The notes: a model not told the origin generated them from the sequence alone. Counted from the stretch's first letter, positions 1 through 9,490 are shown. The stretch: 40,824 bases of DNA from Fidelibacterota bacterium (GCA_018674655.1 JABGZQ010000108.1:1-40824), one strand, 5' to 3'. Numbers and translations: made by a program.

Positions 1-2
1 AA

Positions 3-263
3 CTTACCAGTCAGCTTGGCAAGGCCGGTATCACAATCAATGTATCTGACCCCGGAGAAGAATTGGAATCCTGCTTGAAAGATTTTACCTATACTCAGGA
101 TGATGGAAGACTCCATTTCACGACACAAGATCCGGAAGAAGTCCTTCCCGAAATCATTAATGCGCTCACCCAACAAGGGTGCCATGTTCAGCGGGTTGAA
201 ACAACCAAGTCTTCTCTGGAGGATGTTTTTTTAAGCCTCACAGGGAAAGGAATTAACGAATGA
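3..263 (+). CDS. ABC transporter ATP-binding protein, C-terminal fragment
   Basis: This is the last 86 codons of a gene that begins before the window. The frame is open from base 3. The fragment lacks the Walker and signature motifs. It looks like the C-terminal regulatory region of CcmA/YadG-type export ATPases, ending in SSLEDVFLSLTGKG, a typical tail of that family. The stop overlaps the permease start by four bases (ATGA), so the two are translationally coupled and surely form one exporter. The TTG at 63 is internal and not a true start. The substrate cannot be told from the sequence. Confidence 0.85.
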   Translation, partial: LTSQLGKAGITINVSDPGEELESCLKDFTYTQDDGRLHFTTQDPEEVLPEIINALTQQGCHVQRVETTKSSLEDVFLSLTGKGINE

Positions 264-1021
264 ATTGGGTTGGACTCTGGACACTCACATCGCGGGAAGT
301 GGGTCGTTTTTTTGCTGTTTACCGGCAAACAATTATTCCGGGATTCATTTCCTCCATTTTATATATATTGATATTCGGGTTTACCCTAGAAAGACGCATA
401 TCTACCATTGATGGCATTCCCTATACCATGTTTATTATACCAGGCCTAATTATGATGAATACCCTAACCAATGCGTCGTCTAATTCATCTTCATCCATGC
501 TCCAGATGAAATTATTAGGGCAATTGCCGGATCTCCTTCAAGCTCCATTGTCAAGTTTTGAAATTTCTATGGCATATATCATTGGTGGAACAATCAGGGG
601 AACGGTAAATGGTCTTTTAATTTTATTGGTGGGAATTACTTTGGGTGGTATTTCTGTGATACAGCCTTTCGCAACGGTGGGATTTATTATTCTGGTTTCT
701 GTGGCTTTTTCTAGTATTGGATTTTTATTAGGACAATTAGCAGATACGTGGGATCAACTGGCAACGCTACAAAACTTTTTTCTGACACCCCTGAGTTTTC
801 TTGGCGGAATATTTTACTCGATTAAAATGCTTCCGGACTGGGCACAAGCAGCCAGCCTCTACAACCCTATTTATTATATGATTAATGGACTTCGTTTCAC
901 CATTTTAGGTGTATCTGATTCTCCGCCAATGACAAGTTTTATTGTGGCCTTCCTAATGACAATCGGCTTTTTTACTTTGGCTGTTTTACTCATGGAAAGC
1001 GGTAAAAAAATAAAGCAATGA
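260..1021 (+). CDS. ABC-2 type transporter permease (YadH-like)
   Basis: This 253-residue integral membrane protein has about six hydrophobic segments. It has the ABC-2 layout: a cytoplasmic N-terminus, TM1 near residues 25-42, TM2 near 58-75, a central amphipathic stretch (QLPDLLQAPLSS) and the LTPLSFLGGIFYSI...LYNPIYYMINGLR region near 177-212. That last motif is typical of YadH/NodJ-type permeases that pair with YadG/CcmA-like ATPases. It should form the membrane channel of an efflux pump for a lipid, glycan or drug in the inner membrane. The start overlaps the ATPase stop and the stop overlaps the next start, both as ATGA. Confidence 0.93.
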   Translation: MNWVGLWTLTSREVGRFFAVYRQTIIPGFISSILYILIFGFTLERRISTIDGIPYTMFIIPGLIMMNTLTNASSNSSSSMLQMKLLGQLPDLLQAPLSSFEISMAYIIGGTIRGTVNGLLILLVGITLGGISVIQPFATVGFIILVSVAFSSIGFLLGQLADTWDQLATLQNFFLTPLSFLGGIFYSIKMLPDWAQAASLYNPIYYMINGLRFTILGVSDSPPMTSFIVAFLMTIGFFTLAVLLMESGKKIKQ

Positions 1022-1722
1022 AGCGAATCTTTGTCCTTTTTTTTATCGGGCTCGCAACTGTCAGTTCTCAAACGGATTCTCTTAATTGGAAACAGTACGG
1101 CCGCATAGGGGGTGCAAGTGCCGAAAAAATAAATGGTGGATTTGGATACTATCGGTTAAACCGGCAAACAGATAATACATTTCGAGACCTAAGACTGTTT
1201 GGTTATGGTTTGCAAAAAGAATCATTTATTTATATTCGGTATAAATCCAGCGATAAATATGTTTCTGCACCACGTTTTTACCGCTATACAGTCACTTCTT
1301 ATCGGAAAAATACACGGGCCGGCGTAAAACTCCAATACCACTTCAATCAGGGGTTTGGTCTATTTTTAAAAGAATATGAAAAGGGTCTTGTGAATATGGA
1401 AATCGGCCATGCATTTGATATGTCTGACTACCTCAATGAAGAAAGAAAAACATCTTACCTAAAGACCGGCATTTTTTGGGATCATAATGCTTCCAGGTTT
1501 TCAACCAAATTAGAAGTGGAACATTTTCAACAAATCAGTGAAATCCATGTGAGCAATCTCACACGTAACCAATATCTTTTTGAATTAATTTTTCCCATTA
1601 AAAATGGGATATCCATAAATATGAACTATGAATTGGAAGATTATCTGGGCCAGGACCAGACAAATATTTCATCTATATCGATTGCTATGGGTTGGCGTGG
1701 AAATTTGGAATGGACTTTTTAG
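1018..1722 (+). CDS. Putative outer-membrane beta-barrel protein
   Basis: The protein has 234 residues and no family I recognise. It opens with a signal peptide (MKRIFVLFFIGLATVSSQ, probable cleavage near residue 18). The rest is made of alternating aromatic and polar short strands with no long hydrophobic helix, and it ends GNLEWTF. A terminal Phe is the usual BAM recognition signature of outer-membrane barrels. Its start overlaps the permease stop and the CsgG-like gene begins one base after its stop, so it belongs to the exporter operon. It may be an outer-membrane partner of the ABC pump, which is inference from context only. Confidence 0.7.
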   Translation: MKRIFVLFFIGLATVSSQTDSLNWKQYGRIGGASAEKINGGFGYYRLNRQTDNTFRDLRLFGYGLQKESFIYIRYKSSDKYVSAPRFYRYTVTSYRKNTRAGVKLQYHFNQGFGLFLKEYEKGLVNMEIGHAFDMSDYLNEERKTSYLKTGIFWDHNASRFSTKLEVEHFQQISEIHVSNLTRNQYLFELIFPIKNGISINMNYELEDYLGQDQTNISSISIAMGWRGNLEWTF

Positions 1723-1723
1723 T

Positions 1724-3148
1724 ATGGTGAAATTGATAATTAAACACCTCATTTTTATATTAACATTCTTGGGGGTTTGTGAAGCCCAGAAAAATCAACC
1801 GGAAATCACGAGCCAAAAACGCCCACTAATTATTCTACCTGCAGAACAGGGGGATGATGCCACATCAATTCACTATCAACTTGTAGAAATTGTGGCAGCC
1901 GAAGCATCACAATTGGGACGATATAATGTATTTAACAGGCAAGATTTAAAGAAAATATTCGAAGAGCAGGCCTTATATATGGCTGGGATTATTAATGATT
2001 CGTCAATCATCGAATTTGGGGAAATCGCAGGTGCAAAAGAAGCCATGCTTATTAAGCTTATTCAATTTGATCAAAGGGGTATACCCAAAACTGATGAAAA
2101 AGAAGAAGAAACCAATTTTTTTGATGTAATTGTCGCCATTGTTGATGCGTCTGCTACGAAAGAAAAGGGGGAGCCCCACCCTGATAATATTCAAACCGTT
2201 TTGGCTTTTTCTATTAAAACAATTGATGTGGAAACAGGGCAAACACTGAATTCCCATTATATAAGCGCAGAACACACTGGGGGCGGTCGAGGAAAATCTT
2301 TGAAAACAACCTTACGACAGGCCCGTCGAAAACTATCTGTAAAGTTGCGACAAATGTATAAACTCACCAGCCAAGTTTTAGAATCCGATCGAAAAGAAAT
2401 CATGCTTGTTTTAGGTGAAGATATGGGTGTTAAAAAGGGAACTATTTTTGAAATTTCTTCGTTGGATGAAACAAAAATATTCGGTGATCGAAAAATAGTT
2501 GTCCCAGGTAAATCGGTAGCCCTTGTCCGTGTGTTGGAATTAAGTAAAGATGCTAATCGCAGTCAAATTGTCCGTCGATGGGGAAAAATTATCAACGGGT
2601 ATAAAGCAACGGAAAAAACCCATTTTATGCCGGCATATTATATTGCAGGATCTTTTGGAACAGATCAAAGTGACTTCAATATTGGTGGTGGTATAAACTT
2701 TAACCCCTTTAATAAAACCAATTTTAAAATTGGTTTTCAGTTCGGGTCTGCGCAGGATAGTCGAAATAATCACGATTTAATTATTGGTGTTCCCTTCGGT
2801 TTGACTGCCAATATTATTCATACACCCTCATTTTCTCTTGGTGGCACAATAAACCTCCATGCCAACGCAGTTTTTAGGCAAGATGATGATGGAAATTCTG
2901 TATCTGCATTTTATGGTATACCCAAAGTTGGTTTAGAAACAATATTCATGACATCCCCACATCGAGACTGGATTTTTGGTTTAGAATATTCGGTTGGTTC
3001 TATGACAGGTGGATGGGGTTATACCAAAGGTGAGGGAGAAGATGTTGAAACAGAGCCGGCAGTATGGAAATCCAAAATGGGACCTTCTCCTGCATTGAAC
3101 CCATCTGGGTTATTTTTCACAGTTGGAGTTCGGTTTTTGAATTTTTAG
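1724..3148 (+). CDS. CsgG-family N-terminal domain with barrel-like C-terminal half
   Basis: The 474-residue exported protein starts at ATG 1724, one base after the previous stop; a longer in-frame opening at 1628 would overlap that gene by 95 bases and bury the signal peptide. The signal peptide (MVKLIIKHLIFILTFLGVCEAQ) probably ends at CEA|Q. The Cys lacks a proper lipobox, so it is not an obvious lipoprotein. Residues about 35-220 resemble the CsgG/curli-assembly fold, including GRYNVFNRQDLKKIFEEQ and a following GAKEAMLIKLIQF strand. Residues about 300-474 look like beta-hairpins and end VGVRFLNF with a terminal Phe. Classic CsgG is shorter and a lipoprotein, so this fusion is unusual. 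It is likely to act at the outer membrane. Confidence 0.7.
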   Translation: MVKLIIKHLIFILTFLGVCEAQKNQPEITSQKRPLIILPAEQGDDATSIHYQLVEIVAAEASQLGRYNVFNRQDLKKIFEEQALYMAGIINDSSIIEFGEIAGAKEAMLIKLIQFDQRGIPKTDEKEEETNFFDVIVAIVDASATKEKGEPHPDNIQTVLAFSIKTIDVETGQTLNSHYISAEHTGGGRGKSLKTTLRQARRKLSVKLRQMYKLTSQVLESDRKEIMLVLGEDMGVKKGTIFEISSLDETKIFGDRKIVVPGKSVALVRVLELSKDANRSQIVRRWGKIINGYKATEKTHFMPAYYIAGSFGTDQSDFNIGGGINFNPFNKTNFKIGFQFGSAQDSRNNHDLIIGVPFGLTANIIHTPSFSLGGTINLHANAVFRQDDDGNSVSAFYGIPKVGLETIFMTSPHRDWIFGLEYSVGSMTGGWGYTKGEGEDVETEPAVWKSKMGPSPALNPSGLFFTVGVRFLNF

Positions 3149-3151
3149 GAT

Positions 3152-4123
3152 TTAATTATATATCAACGGCACAAAGGACAAAATTGTCCGGGGATGCTCA
3201 TCTGTAATCATCAAAAATCCCTTATTCCCAAGACGAACCAATCCCTCCCAATTTCGAGGTTTTTCTGACAAAACAAGCTGAACAGGCGGTGCATCAGTCC
3301 GGGTTATTGAATCACCGTCAATTTTTAATTCCACCAACCGTTCTACATGTTCATATTTCTGATGGGTTTCCCCTTCATTAAATCCGTCTAAAATAAAATC
3401 TTTCCCTGGAAGAAGTATTTTCCTCTCACCTGGCCAATAATGATTCAACGCCCAAAATCGCCCCTTACCATCAACAGCTGAAACATCGGTAATTCTATAT
3501 TCAATGTTTGGGATTGATAGGTTCGTTTTATATTTGAGCGCATTTGTATATAAATCTGCTTTAGGGTGTTTCATTACATTCATCCCATTGGCTTCAAAAA
3601 ACACCATTAAGCTGGCGTTGTATTTTAGAATACTTTCAAAACCCATATTTTTAAGATTTACTGGGACATTGAGCTGTTCAAGTTTTCCCGGGTTTATTGA
3701 CAGTTCTTTCTTTTTAAAATTCATTTCTCCCGTAATAAGAAAACTCTTCATAACACCATCATGTTTTGACTCAATGATCAAAAAGGCTTTTTGGCCCATA
3801 AAGCATATGGCTTCAAACCCTTCAAACCCGCCAATTTTATTTTCAAAACTGGGCATGGATATTCGGATTGGTTTTGGTTTTAATCCACTGGTTCTATCGC
3901 CATCAAGCCAATCATTAATTGATTCTTTTGATAAATAATAAAATCCCGGTGCTTCTTTATCAACATATTGGGGCATCAAAATTAAATTGTCCCCATACCA
4001 TGCCAAGCCAGACATTTCCAAGTTTCGTTCTGCCGCTTCGCCTTTTAAAGGTATTTCAATCGGCAGCACTTCACCCGCTAACATGAATTGAATTGAAAAT
4101 AGGATCGTAATGATTAATTTCAT
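3152..4123 (-). CDS. Secreted phytase/esterase-like beta-propeller protein
   Basis: The protein has 323 residues with signal peptide MKLIITILFSIQFMLAGEV. The body shows recurring blade-like motifs: MSGLAWYGDNLILMPQYVD, GFEGFEAICFMGQKAFLIIE, RITDVSAVDGKGRFWALNHY and NWEGLVRLGNKGFLMITDEH. This pattern of EG(F/L) and D-rich strands resembles the phytase-like esterase propeller family (often annotated 'esterase-like activity of phytase'). It is probably periplasmic or secreted. It is the last gene of the hydrolase cassette, starting 14 bases after the S9 peptidase stop, and its stop lies 3 bases from the convergent CsgG-like stop. The family call is tentative and the substrate unknown. Confidence 0.55.
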   Translation of the reverse strand: MKLIITILFSIQFMLAGEVLPIEIPLKGEAAERNLEMSGLAWYGDNLILMPQYVDKEAPGFYYLSKESINDWLDGDRTSGLKPKPIRISMPSFENKIGGFEGFEAICFMGQKAFLIIESKHDGVMKSFLITGEMNFKKKELSINPGKLEQLNVPVNLKNMGFESILKYNASLMVFFEANGMNVMKHPKADLYTNALKYKTNLSIPNIEYRITDVSAVDGKGRFWALNHYWPGERKILLPGKDFILDGFNEGETHQKYEHVERLVELKIDGDSITRTDAPPVQLVLSEKPRNWEGLVRLGNKGFLMITDEHPRTILSFVPLIYN

Positions 4124-4137
4124 TTTTTATCCTAAGC

Positions 4138-6114
4138 TTACTTCACGTATTTCTTATACCAGCCCACAAGACGATCCATATAATCCAGCTTATGAGCCCG
4201 TTCAATCAACCCATGGGGCTCACGGGGGTAGAGTACCAATTCTGTATCTACTCCTTTAATTCTTAATGCCTGCCACAATTCCATACTTTGCTCAGGATGT
4301 ACACGATCATCCTTCAGTCCGTGGATAATTAATGTCGGTGTATGGGCCATATTGATATGTGAAATGGGTGATCTTTCCCAGTGGAGTTCTGGGTTATCAA
4401 ACCACCACTGATTCCAATGAACATCGGACATTTCATAAGGGATATCTGTGGTGCCAGTAAAACTAATCATGTTTGTAAGTCCCGCAGCCACCATTGATGC
4501 TTTAAAGCGATCTGTATATTTGGTTGCTGCCCAGGCGGAGAAATACCCACCATAGGACCACCCACCAGTTCCTACTTTATCATTATCCACAATTCCTTCC
4601 GCAACAAGGTGATCAATTCCTGAGAGTACATCTTCAAACTCCATCCCGCCCAAATCGTCATGATCCGCTTTTGAAAAGGCAACCCCTTTACCTCCGCTGC
4701 CCCGATAATTTGGTTCTAGAACAACAAATCCTTCCGCTGCTAAAAGCTGAACTGGGTAAGTGGCCCGGGTATTCCACCCATCCAGACTGGTGCCTTCAGG
4801 ACCACCATGGATCTGTAAAACAAGAGGGTATCTCTTTCCTTTTCTGTATTTCAAGGGATAGGTAAGTACTCCTTCAATCTCGAGCCCATCTGGTCCGAGC
4901 CATGAAATGATTTCCTGTTTTGCCAAATCAATGTCATCAAACCCTTTGTTTGTGTGGGTAAGTCTTTTAATGACATTTGACCCTAAAGATCCTACATATA
5001 ATTCATTGGGGTGACCATGAGAACTGGCCGTAATAACCAGTTTTCCAGATGGCTTATGGTATGAAACAGAAGACAGAATTTCATCTGGCGCCAGTACATC
5101 GGTTTGGTTGGCCATCCCTTCTTGAGATTTTCCTTTTGTATTAATGGTGGAAAGAACCGTCTTTGTGCCTCTATAGGATTTCCCCAAAATCGTATTGTCG
5201 TCCACCCAATCCACCGCAACAAAGGATTCCTTAAAATCCGGGGTTAATAAATTGGCTTTACCCCCTTTTAGGGATACGGTATAAATACTTTGGGACAGGG
5301 GATCATTATAACTGGTGGCACCTAAAAAAGCCAGATTTTCACTGTTTGGTGAAATAGCCATATCACCCAGTTTTCCCGGTGTTTCCAAAATTTTCTTTGG
5401 GTTGCCGCTGGGTGCCCTCACGCGGTAAATAGAGCGGTCCAGTAAATCCCTGTCGGCCCCCGTTTTATCCGTCGCCTGGAATACAATCGTTTTGCTATCC
5501 GAAGACCACTTGAAACTGGCCACATTCAAATCTTGTTTAAACACTTTCTGGTAGGTAGCGGCTTTTACATTGTAAACCCACAAGCGAGTATAGATATGCT
5601 GCTGATCCATCACAATCATATCAAGCCCTTCTTTTTCCGCTTTTTTCTGATCGTCAGATTTTTGATCCCGAGAAGTAAAGGCAATCCATTTCCCATCAGG
5701 AGACCACTGGTAGGAACCCACTCCTGTTTTATGGTCCGTTAACAATTTTGCTTCTCCTCCCTTGAAGGGCAGAATATAAATTTGGGTTCCAGGGTTGTGA
5801 TCTTTTCTTCTGGATAAAAACGAAAGATGCCCATTAGGTGTCCATTGAGGAGACCAGCTATTCACCGGAGAAAAAGTATATTGTCGCTGATCAGATCCAT
5901 CCAATTTGGTAATCCAAATTTCGCGATAACTGCCGCCCCGTTTTTCATCTGCACCGCGAGGAATGATTTTCACATAAGCAACATGATTGCCACTGGGATC
6001 AATAACAGGTTGGGCGATATAGCGTATATTTACAATATCCTCCGCTGTAATGGGACGGTCCGCCCATACGGTAGACAATAAAAATATAAATAAAGTAAAT
6101 TGTCGTTTCATCAT
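4138..6114 (-). CDS. S9 family prolyl oligopeptidase / acylaminoacyl peptidase, secreted
   Basis: The protein has 658 residues with a signal peptide (ending near TVWA|D). Residues about 20-390 form a TolB/DPP-type propeller with repeated W(S/T)PDG-like blades. Residues about 410-658 are the alpha/beta-hydrolase. The triad is visible as Ser520 in GGWSYGGY, Asp602 in HGLKDDRV and His634 in EPHGL. The length matches secreted DPP/AAP-like S9C peptidases that trim oligopeptides in the periplasm. A strong AAGGAG site lies 3 bases before the first ATG and 6 before a second ATG at 6111, so the true start may be either. It lies between a penicillin-acylase homologue and a propeller esterase, consistent with peptide or amide scavenging. 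Confidence 0.94.
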   Translation of the reverse strand: MMKRQFTLFIFLLSTVWADRPITAEDIVNIRYIAQPVIDPSGNHVAYVKIIPRGADEKRGGSYREIWITKLDGSDQRQYTFSPVNSWSPQWTPNGHLSFLSRRKDHNPGTQIYILPFKGGEAKLLTDHKTGVGSYQWSPDGKWIAFTSRDQKSDDQKKAEKEGLDMIVMDQQHIYTRLWVYNVKAATYQKVFKQDLNVASFKWSSDSKTIVFQATDKTGADRDLLDRSIYRVRAPSGNPKKILETPGKLGDMAISPNSENLAFLGATSYNDPLSQSIYTVSLKGGKANLLTPDFKESFVAVDWVDDNTILGKSYRGTKTVLSTINTKGKSQEGMANQTDVLAPDEILSSVSYHKPSGKLVITASSHGHPNELYVGSLGSNVIKRLTHTNKGFDDIDLAKQEIISWLGPDGLEIEGVLTYPLKYRKGKRYPLVLQIHGGPEGTSLDGWNTRATYPVQLLAAEGFVVLEPNYRGSGGKGVAFSKADHDDLGGMEFEDVLSGIDHLVAEGIVDNDKVGTGGWSYGGYFSAWAATKYTDRFKASMVAAGLTNMISFTGTTDIPYEMSDVHWNQWWFDNPELHWERSPISHINMAHTPTLIIHGLKDDRVHPEQSMELWQALRIKGVDTELVLYPREPHGLIERAHKLDYMDRLVGWYKKYVK

Positions 6115-6121
6115 GTTCTCC

Positions 6122-8257
6122 TTAAAGGGGGTTTTCTTTTCCGGGGCGATAGGAACTTTCCAAGTTTAATTTAATATCTTCCAAATCCATCCACACAGGT
6201 TTCATTTGGTGCTTTGAAAATAATTTTGCCTGGTCATCATAATGAATAGAATTGGAATCTTGGGTAGCCGAACCAAACTGGTGAATACTTTGAGCAAATA
6301 CATTTCCATCTGGGTCCCATTCCACAATTTCGTAATAACAATCTCCAGCAGTCCCAACTCGGACCCCTTCTTTTTCCTTTGAATAAATAGCGCGTAAAAT
6401 GTCCGGGCCTCCGCTTAATGGCAAATCCGTATTCCCTCTTCGAAGCCGCATAATATCACCCCATTTTACATCAATGGTGCCAAATTTTTCATTTAACGAA
6501 TTCACTGTTTGTTTCAACCTTTTCATAATCCGATCATATTTGTATTTATACTTTTCGGGATTGTATTTTGGACGAATCGCACTAATGGCTAAATGGGTCG
6601 CCACACTTAGACTATCTGTATCTAAATTCCAATTTTGGAGTAAATCCAATGCCTTCATAATGTCGGGGTCTTCGCTGGATGCTTCTGATAAAAACTTCTT
6701 CAAATTAACAGCCATGACGGACTTTTTAGAATATTGGGTATCATATTTATATTGGTGAAATTCTTCTCGAGTGATGGATTTATCTTCGCCAAATGTTTCG
6801 TGAGCCCTCAACGCCCGATTGGTTTGGAACATCTCAATCCCCAAATTCTGGGGATAAAATGACCCATCCGGGTTGTCCCCATCTATGGAGACCAAAAATG
6901 GCGTACTGTTACAATTTTGAATAAATCCTGATTGTGGATTCACCACCTGAGGTAAATCATCGAATGCAAAGTATCCACGCCATAGTGAATAGGCTGTGTT
7001 TCCCGGTACAATATCATGCCAATCGTAGTTATCGTTTCCGCGAATAGGTAAAAGTGCATTATATACATAATACAAATTCCCATTTTTATCTGCATATGCT
7101 GTATTGAACATGGGAAGCGCCAACATACTCATGGCTTTCCCAAAATCTTCCAGGTTTCGTGATTTATTCATTCTGAACCATTGTTCAACATGTCGGACTT
7201 CTCCAAACCCTGAAAACCGAACCGCATACGTTCCATGAGGATTCCGAATGACTGGGCCATGAATGGACCAAAGTGTTTCTCGTTTGAATGTCCATTTAAA
7301 TGGGCCCCATAGTTTCACCGTGATTATTGCTTCCCGAACTTCCAATGCTTCCCATTTCCCATGAAGAAAATATTGATTTTCATCTTCAGGGTGGATTTCC
7401 AATTCATATACATCAATCAAGTCAGGATCATTCACCGTATGACTCCATCCGATATTTTCGTTATGGCCTACAAATACAACCGGAGACCCGGGGAATAGCC
7501 CCCCATTCATATTCCATCCTTCTTCACTATGGAGGTGAGCTTCATACCACGCCACTGGTCCGCTCCAGGGTTGGTGAGAGTTAATAGCAATTCGGGTATA
7601 TTTGTCAGCAGAACGGCTTGGAGCGACTGCAATAACATTCGATCCCAACAATGTTTGGTCAAATGGGCCCCATTCCATCTCCTCACGGTCAAATGCGAAT
7701 TTTGGCTTTTCCTCTGAAGCCAACTTCCCAAGAACGCGATCTAAACCAAACATGAGGGGGGTCCGGTGAACAAATCCCGCCACAATATCTTTTCCTGAAA
7801 CAGGAAATATCCCGGAAAGGACTTCCTCTGGGTGGCGTTTTGCATAATGATTGATACCATCAGCATATCCATCACAAATGGCACGAACATCTTCAGATAA
7901 TTGCATTTCGTAGCCACTTTCAACCACGTCCCATATTCGAAGCAACTGGACCATATAATCGTTGGCGGCACCATCTTTACCATATATTGTTGCCAGTTTT
8001 CCACGCGTGGCTAATAAAATATTTTGAATGGTTTTAAAATCATCCTCAGAGTGGGCATATGCCAACCCATAGGCTGTATCCTTATCCTTTTCTCCAAAAA
8101 TATGAGGCACACCCCATGTATCACGATAAATGGTTACATCATAATCTGAGAATGTATCCAATGCAATCGGTTCATTAAATAAGGGTATATAATTTTTTCT
8201 TCCGATGAATAATCCAATCAACAATAAACCCAGTAACCAATAATATTTTTTAGACAT
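6122..8257 (-). CDS. Penicillin acylase family (S45) Ntn hydrolase, membrane-anchored
   Basis: The protein has 711 residues. Residues about 5-19 form an N-terminal hydrophobic helix that is a signal or anchor. The alpha region begins with the hallmark VTIYRDTWGVPHIFGEKDKD (41-60) and AYGLAYAHSEDDF (62-74). The autocleavage site is LLGSNVIAV, with Ser206 as the predicted new N-terminal nucleophile of the beta chain. The beta chain holds NGGLFPGSPVVFVGHN and LPMFNTAYADKNGN, conserved in the family. Relatives cleave amide bonds of penicillins, N-acyl-homoserine lactones or N-acyl amino acids; which one cannot be told here. It is a periplasmic enzyme that self-processes. It overlaps the HAD stop by 8 bases and ends 7 bases before the S9 peptidase start. 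Confidence 0.93.
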   Translation of the reverse strand: MSKKYYWLLGLLLIGLFIGRKNYIPLFNEPIALDTFSDYDVTIYRDTWGVPHIFGEKDKDTAYGLAYAHSEDDFKTIQNILLATRGKLATIYGKDGAANDYMVQLLRIWDVVESGYEMQLSEDVRAICDGYADGINHYAKRHPEEVLSGIFPVSGKDIVAGFVHRTPLMFGLDRVLGKLASEEKPKFAFDREEMEWGPFDQTLLGSNVIAVAPSRSADKYTRIAINSHQPWSGPVAWYEAHLHSEEGWNMNGGLFPGSPVVFVGHNENIGWSHTVNDPDLIDVYELEIHPEDENQYFLHGKWEALEVREAIITVKLWGPFKWTFKRETLWSIHGPVIRNPHGTYAVRFSGFGEVRHVEQWFRMNKSRNLEDFGKAMSMLALPMFNTAYADKNGNLYYVYNALLPIRGNDNYDWHDIVPGNTAYSLWRGYFAFDDLPQVVNPQSGFIQNCNSTPFLVSIDGDNPDGSFYPQNLGIEMFQTNRALRAHETFGEDKSITREEFHQYKYDTQYSKKSVMAVNLKKFLSEASSEDPDIMKALDLLQNWNLDTDSLSVATHLAISAIRPKYNPEKYKYKYDRIMKRLKQTVNSLNEKFGTIDVKWGDIMRLRRGNTDLPLSGGPDILRAIYSKEKEGVRVGTAGDCYYEIVEWDPDGNVFAQSIHQFGSATQDSNSIHYDDQAKLFSKHQMKPVWMDLEDIKLNLESSYRPGKENPL

Positions 8258-8882
8258 GGTTTTGTGTCATTTCTTCAACTTGAATTCCAAACTTTTTCAA
8301 ATCATTTATTAGCTTTTCATCGTCCACATAATGGATTCCTTTGATTCCCAAATTTTCAGCTGCTATTATATTATCAAGGAGGTCATCAATAAAGACTGAC
8401 TCATTCGCTTTTGCTCCGGATTTTTCCAGGGCATATTCATAAATAGCACTATCCGGTTTTCTGGATCCTGCATCAAATGAATAAATTCCACCATCAATAT
8501 ATTCTAAAAATGAAACTTGAGATTCCAGCTCATCTTTGATATGTCGAGGGTTGGTGTTTGACAAGAGCCAAATAGTGTACTTTTCAGAAAGCGATTGGAG
8601 GAAAGACACAACTTCTGTTTCTTTCCCCAATAGTTTTTGCCACCCCCGCCAGAAATCCGATTCTTTTAAACAACATGGCTGGGGCAGTCCATCCCGAACA
8701 GATAAAAAGAACTCATGTCCGGAAATTTCTCCCCTTTCATAGGCATAATGCACTTCTAGGGGGAAGGCATCTTTGATGACGTCTACTGGTAAATCAGCAC
8801 TGTCTGCTAAGTATTGGATATACCGATCTGGATGAATATGGATCAACACATTGCCGATATCGAAGAAAATATTTTTAATCAT
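8250..8882 (-). CDS. HAD-superfamily hydrolase, YihX-like subgroup
   Basis: The protein has 210 residues with a complete HAD core. Motif I is NIFFDIGNVLI with nucleophile Asp8, and Gly replaces the second Asp as in the YihX/'DxGNV' subgroup. Motif II is WLLSNTNP, motif III is the Lys in SRKPDSAIYE, and motif IV is SVFIDDLLDN. A helical cap fills residues 15-80. It should be a cytoplasmic phosphatase on a small sugar phosphate or nucleotide-like substrate. It is the first gene of the leftward hydrolase cassette and is divergent from the lipoprotein pair, so its promoter lies between 8883 and about 8986. Confidence 0.92.
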   Translation of the reverse strand: MIKNIFFDIGNVLIHIHPDRYIQYLADSADLPVDVIKDAFPLEVHYAYERGEISGHEFFLSVRDGLPQPCCLKESDFWRGWQKLLGKETEVVSFLQSLSEKYTIWLLSNTNPRHIKDELESQVSFLEYIDGGIYSFDAGSRKPDSAIYEYALEKSGAKANESVFIDDLLDNIIAAENLGIKGIHYVDDEKLINDLKKFGIQVEEMTQNHV

Positions 8883-8986
8883 TAAAAGTGGTATTATTAT
8901 GTTAAGAGAGGGCAGGAAATTAAGAAATGGGCCTGACTATTCTGAGAGATTTGGTAAAGTGGAAAATGGTTTGTAAATTTATTAAA

Positions 8987-9490
8987 ATGATACAAAACTT
9001 CATAGCCATCCATAAAATAATTCTCTCCAATATCTTTGTCCTATGGACTGCCGGGTGCATATTGCAAAAATCGGTTATTCCCATAGATGTAAATATTCCT
9101 AAAAACCAGATGATCTACCGAGATCAAACGATGGACATTTGGGCCCATGATGGATTTGGAACATATCATCATTATACGCCTGAAGATTCCGCTCAATATT
9201 TCATAGTAGCAAATCATTTAAATTCTCACCTCGAAAGTACCTTTGCTGGATATTGTAATAAACACCGATCAATTGAAATTGTAACCGTTACACCAAAAAT
9301 TGTTTCTATTATGACAGACCCAAAGAATCTAAATAACAATTTTGAATCAACATTCAACGATATATATGGGGGGCGTGAAGTTGGATCAGATGGCAGTACT
9401 CCAAGTGGCATATCGGTAATAAGAGGAAACACGCAAGGCGAAACACATTCGACTATTCAATCAGAACAAAAAGTTGATACGAAAAATTGA
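8987..9490 (+). CDS. Lipoprotein of unknown function, paralogue 1
   Basis: I do not recognise the family. The protein has 167 residues from the ATG at 8987. That start gives a compact lipoprotein signal (basic n-region, IILSNIFVLW core, lipobox TAGC with Cys24). ATGs at 8966 and 8927 are also in frame, and none has a clear ribosome binding site. The core (about residues 48-112) contains DIWAHDGFGTYHHY, then AGYCNKHRSIEIVTVTPK and IVSIMTD. The same order of motifs occurs in the next gene, so the two are tandem paralogues. The tail (about 120-167) is low in hydrophobics and rich in Ser/Thr/Gly. It should be an outer- or inner-membrane anchored periplasmic protein. Confidence 0.65.
   Translation: MIQNFIAIHKIILSNIFVLWTAGCILQKSVIPIDVNIPKNQMIYRDQTMDIWAHDGFGTYHHYTPEDSAQYFIVANHLNSHLESTFAGYCNKHRSIEIVTVTPKIVSIMTDPKNLNNNFESTFNDIYGGREVGSDGSTPSGISVIRGNTQGETHSTIQSEQKVDTKN

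Noticed and set aside
3504-3938. 144-codon open frame opposite the propeller gene
   Set aside because: Antisense to blade repeats of a gene with signal peptide and operon context; composition looks like a reverse-complement artefact.
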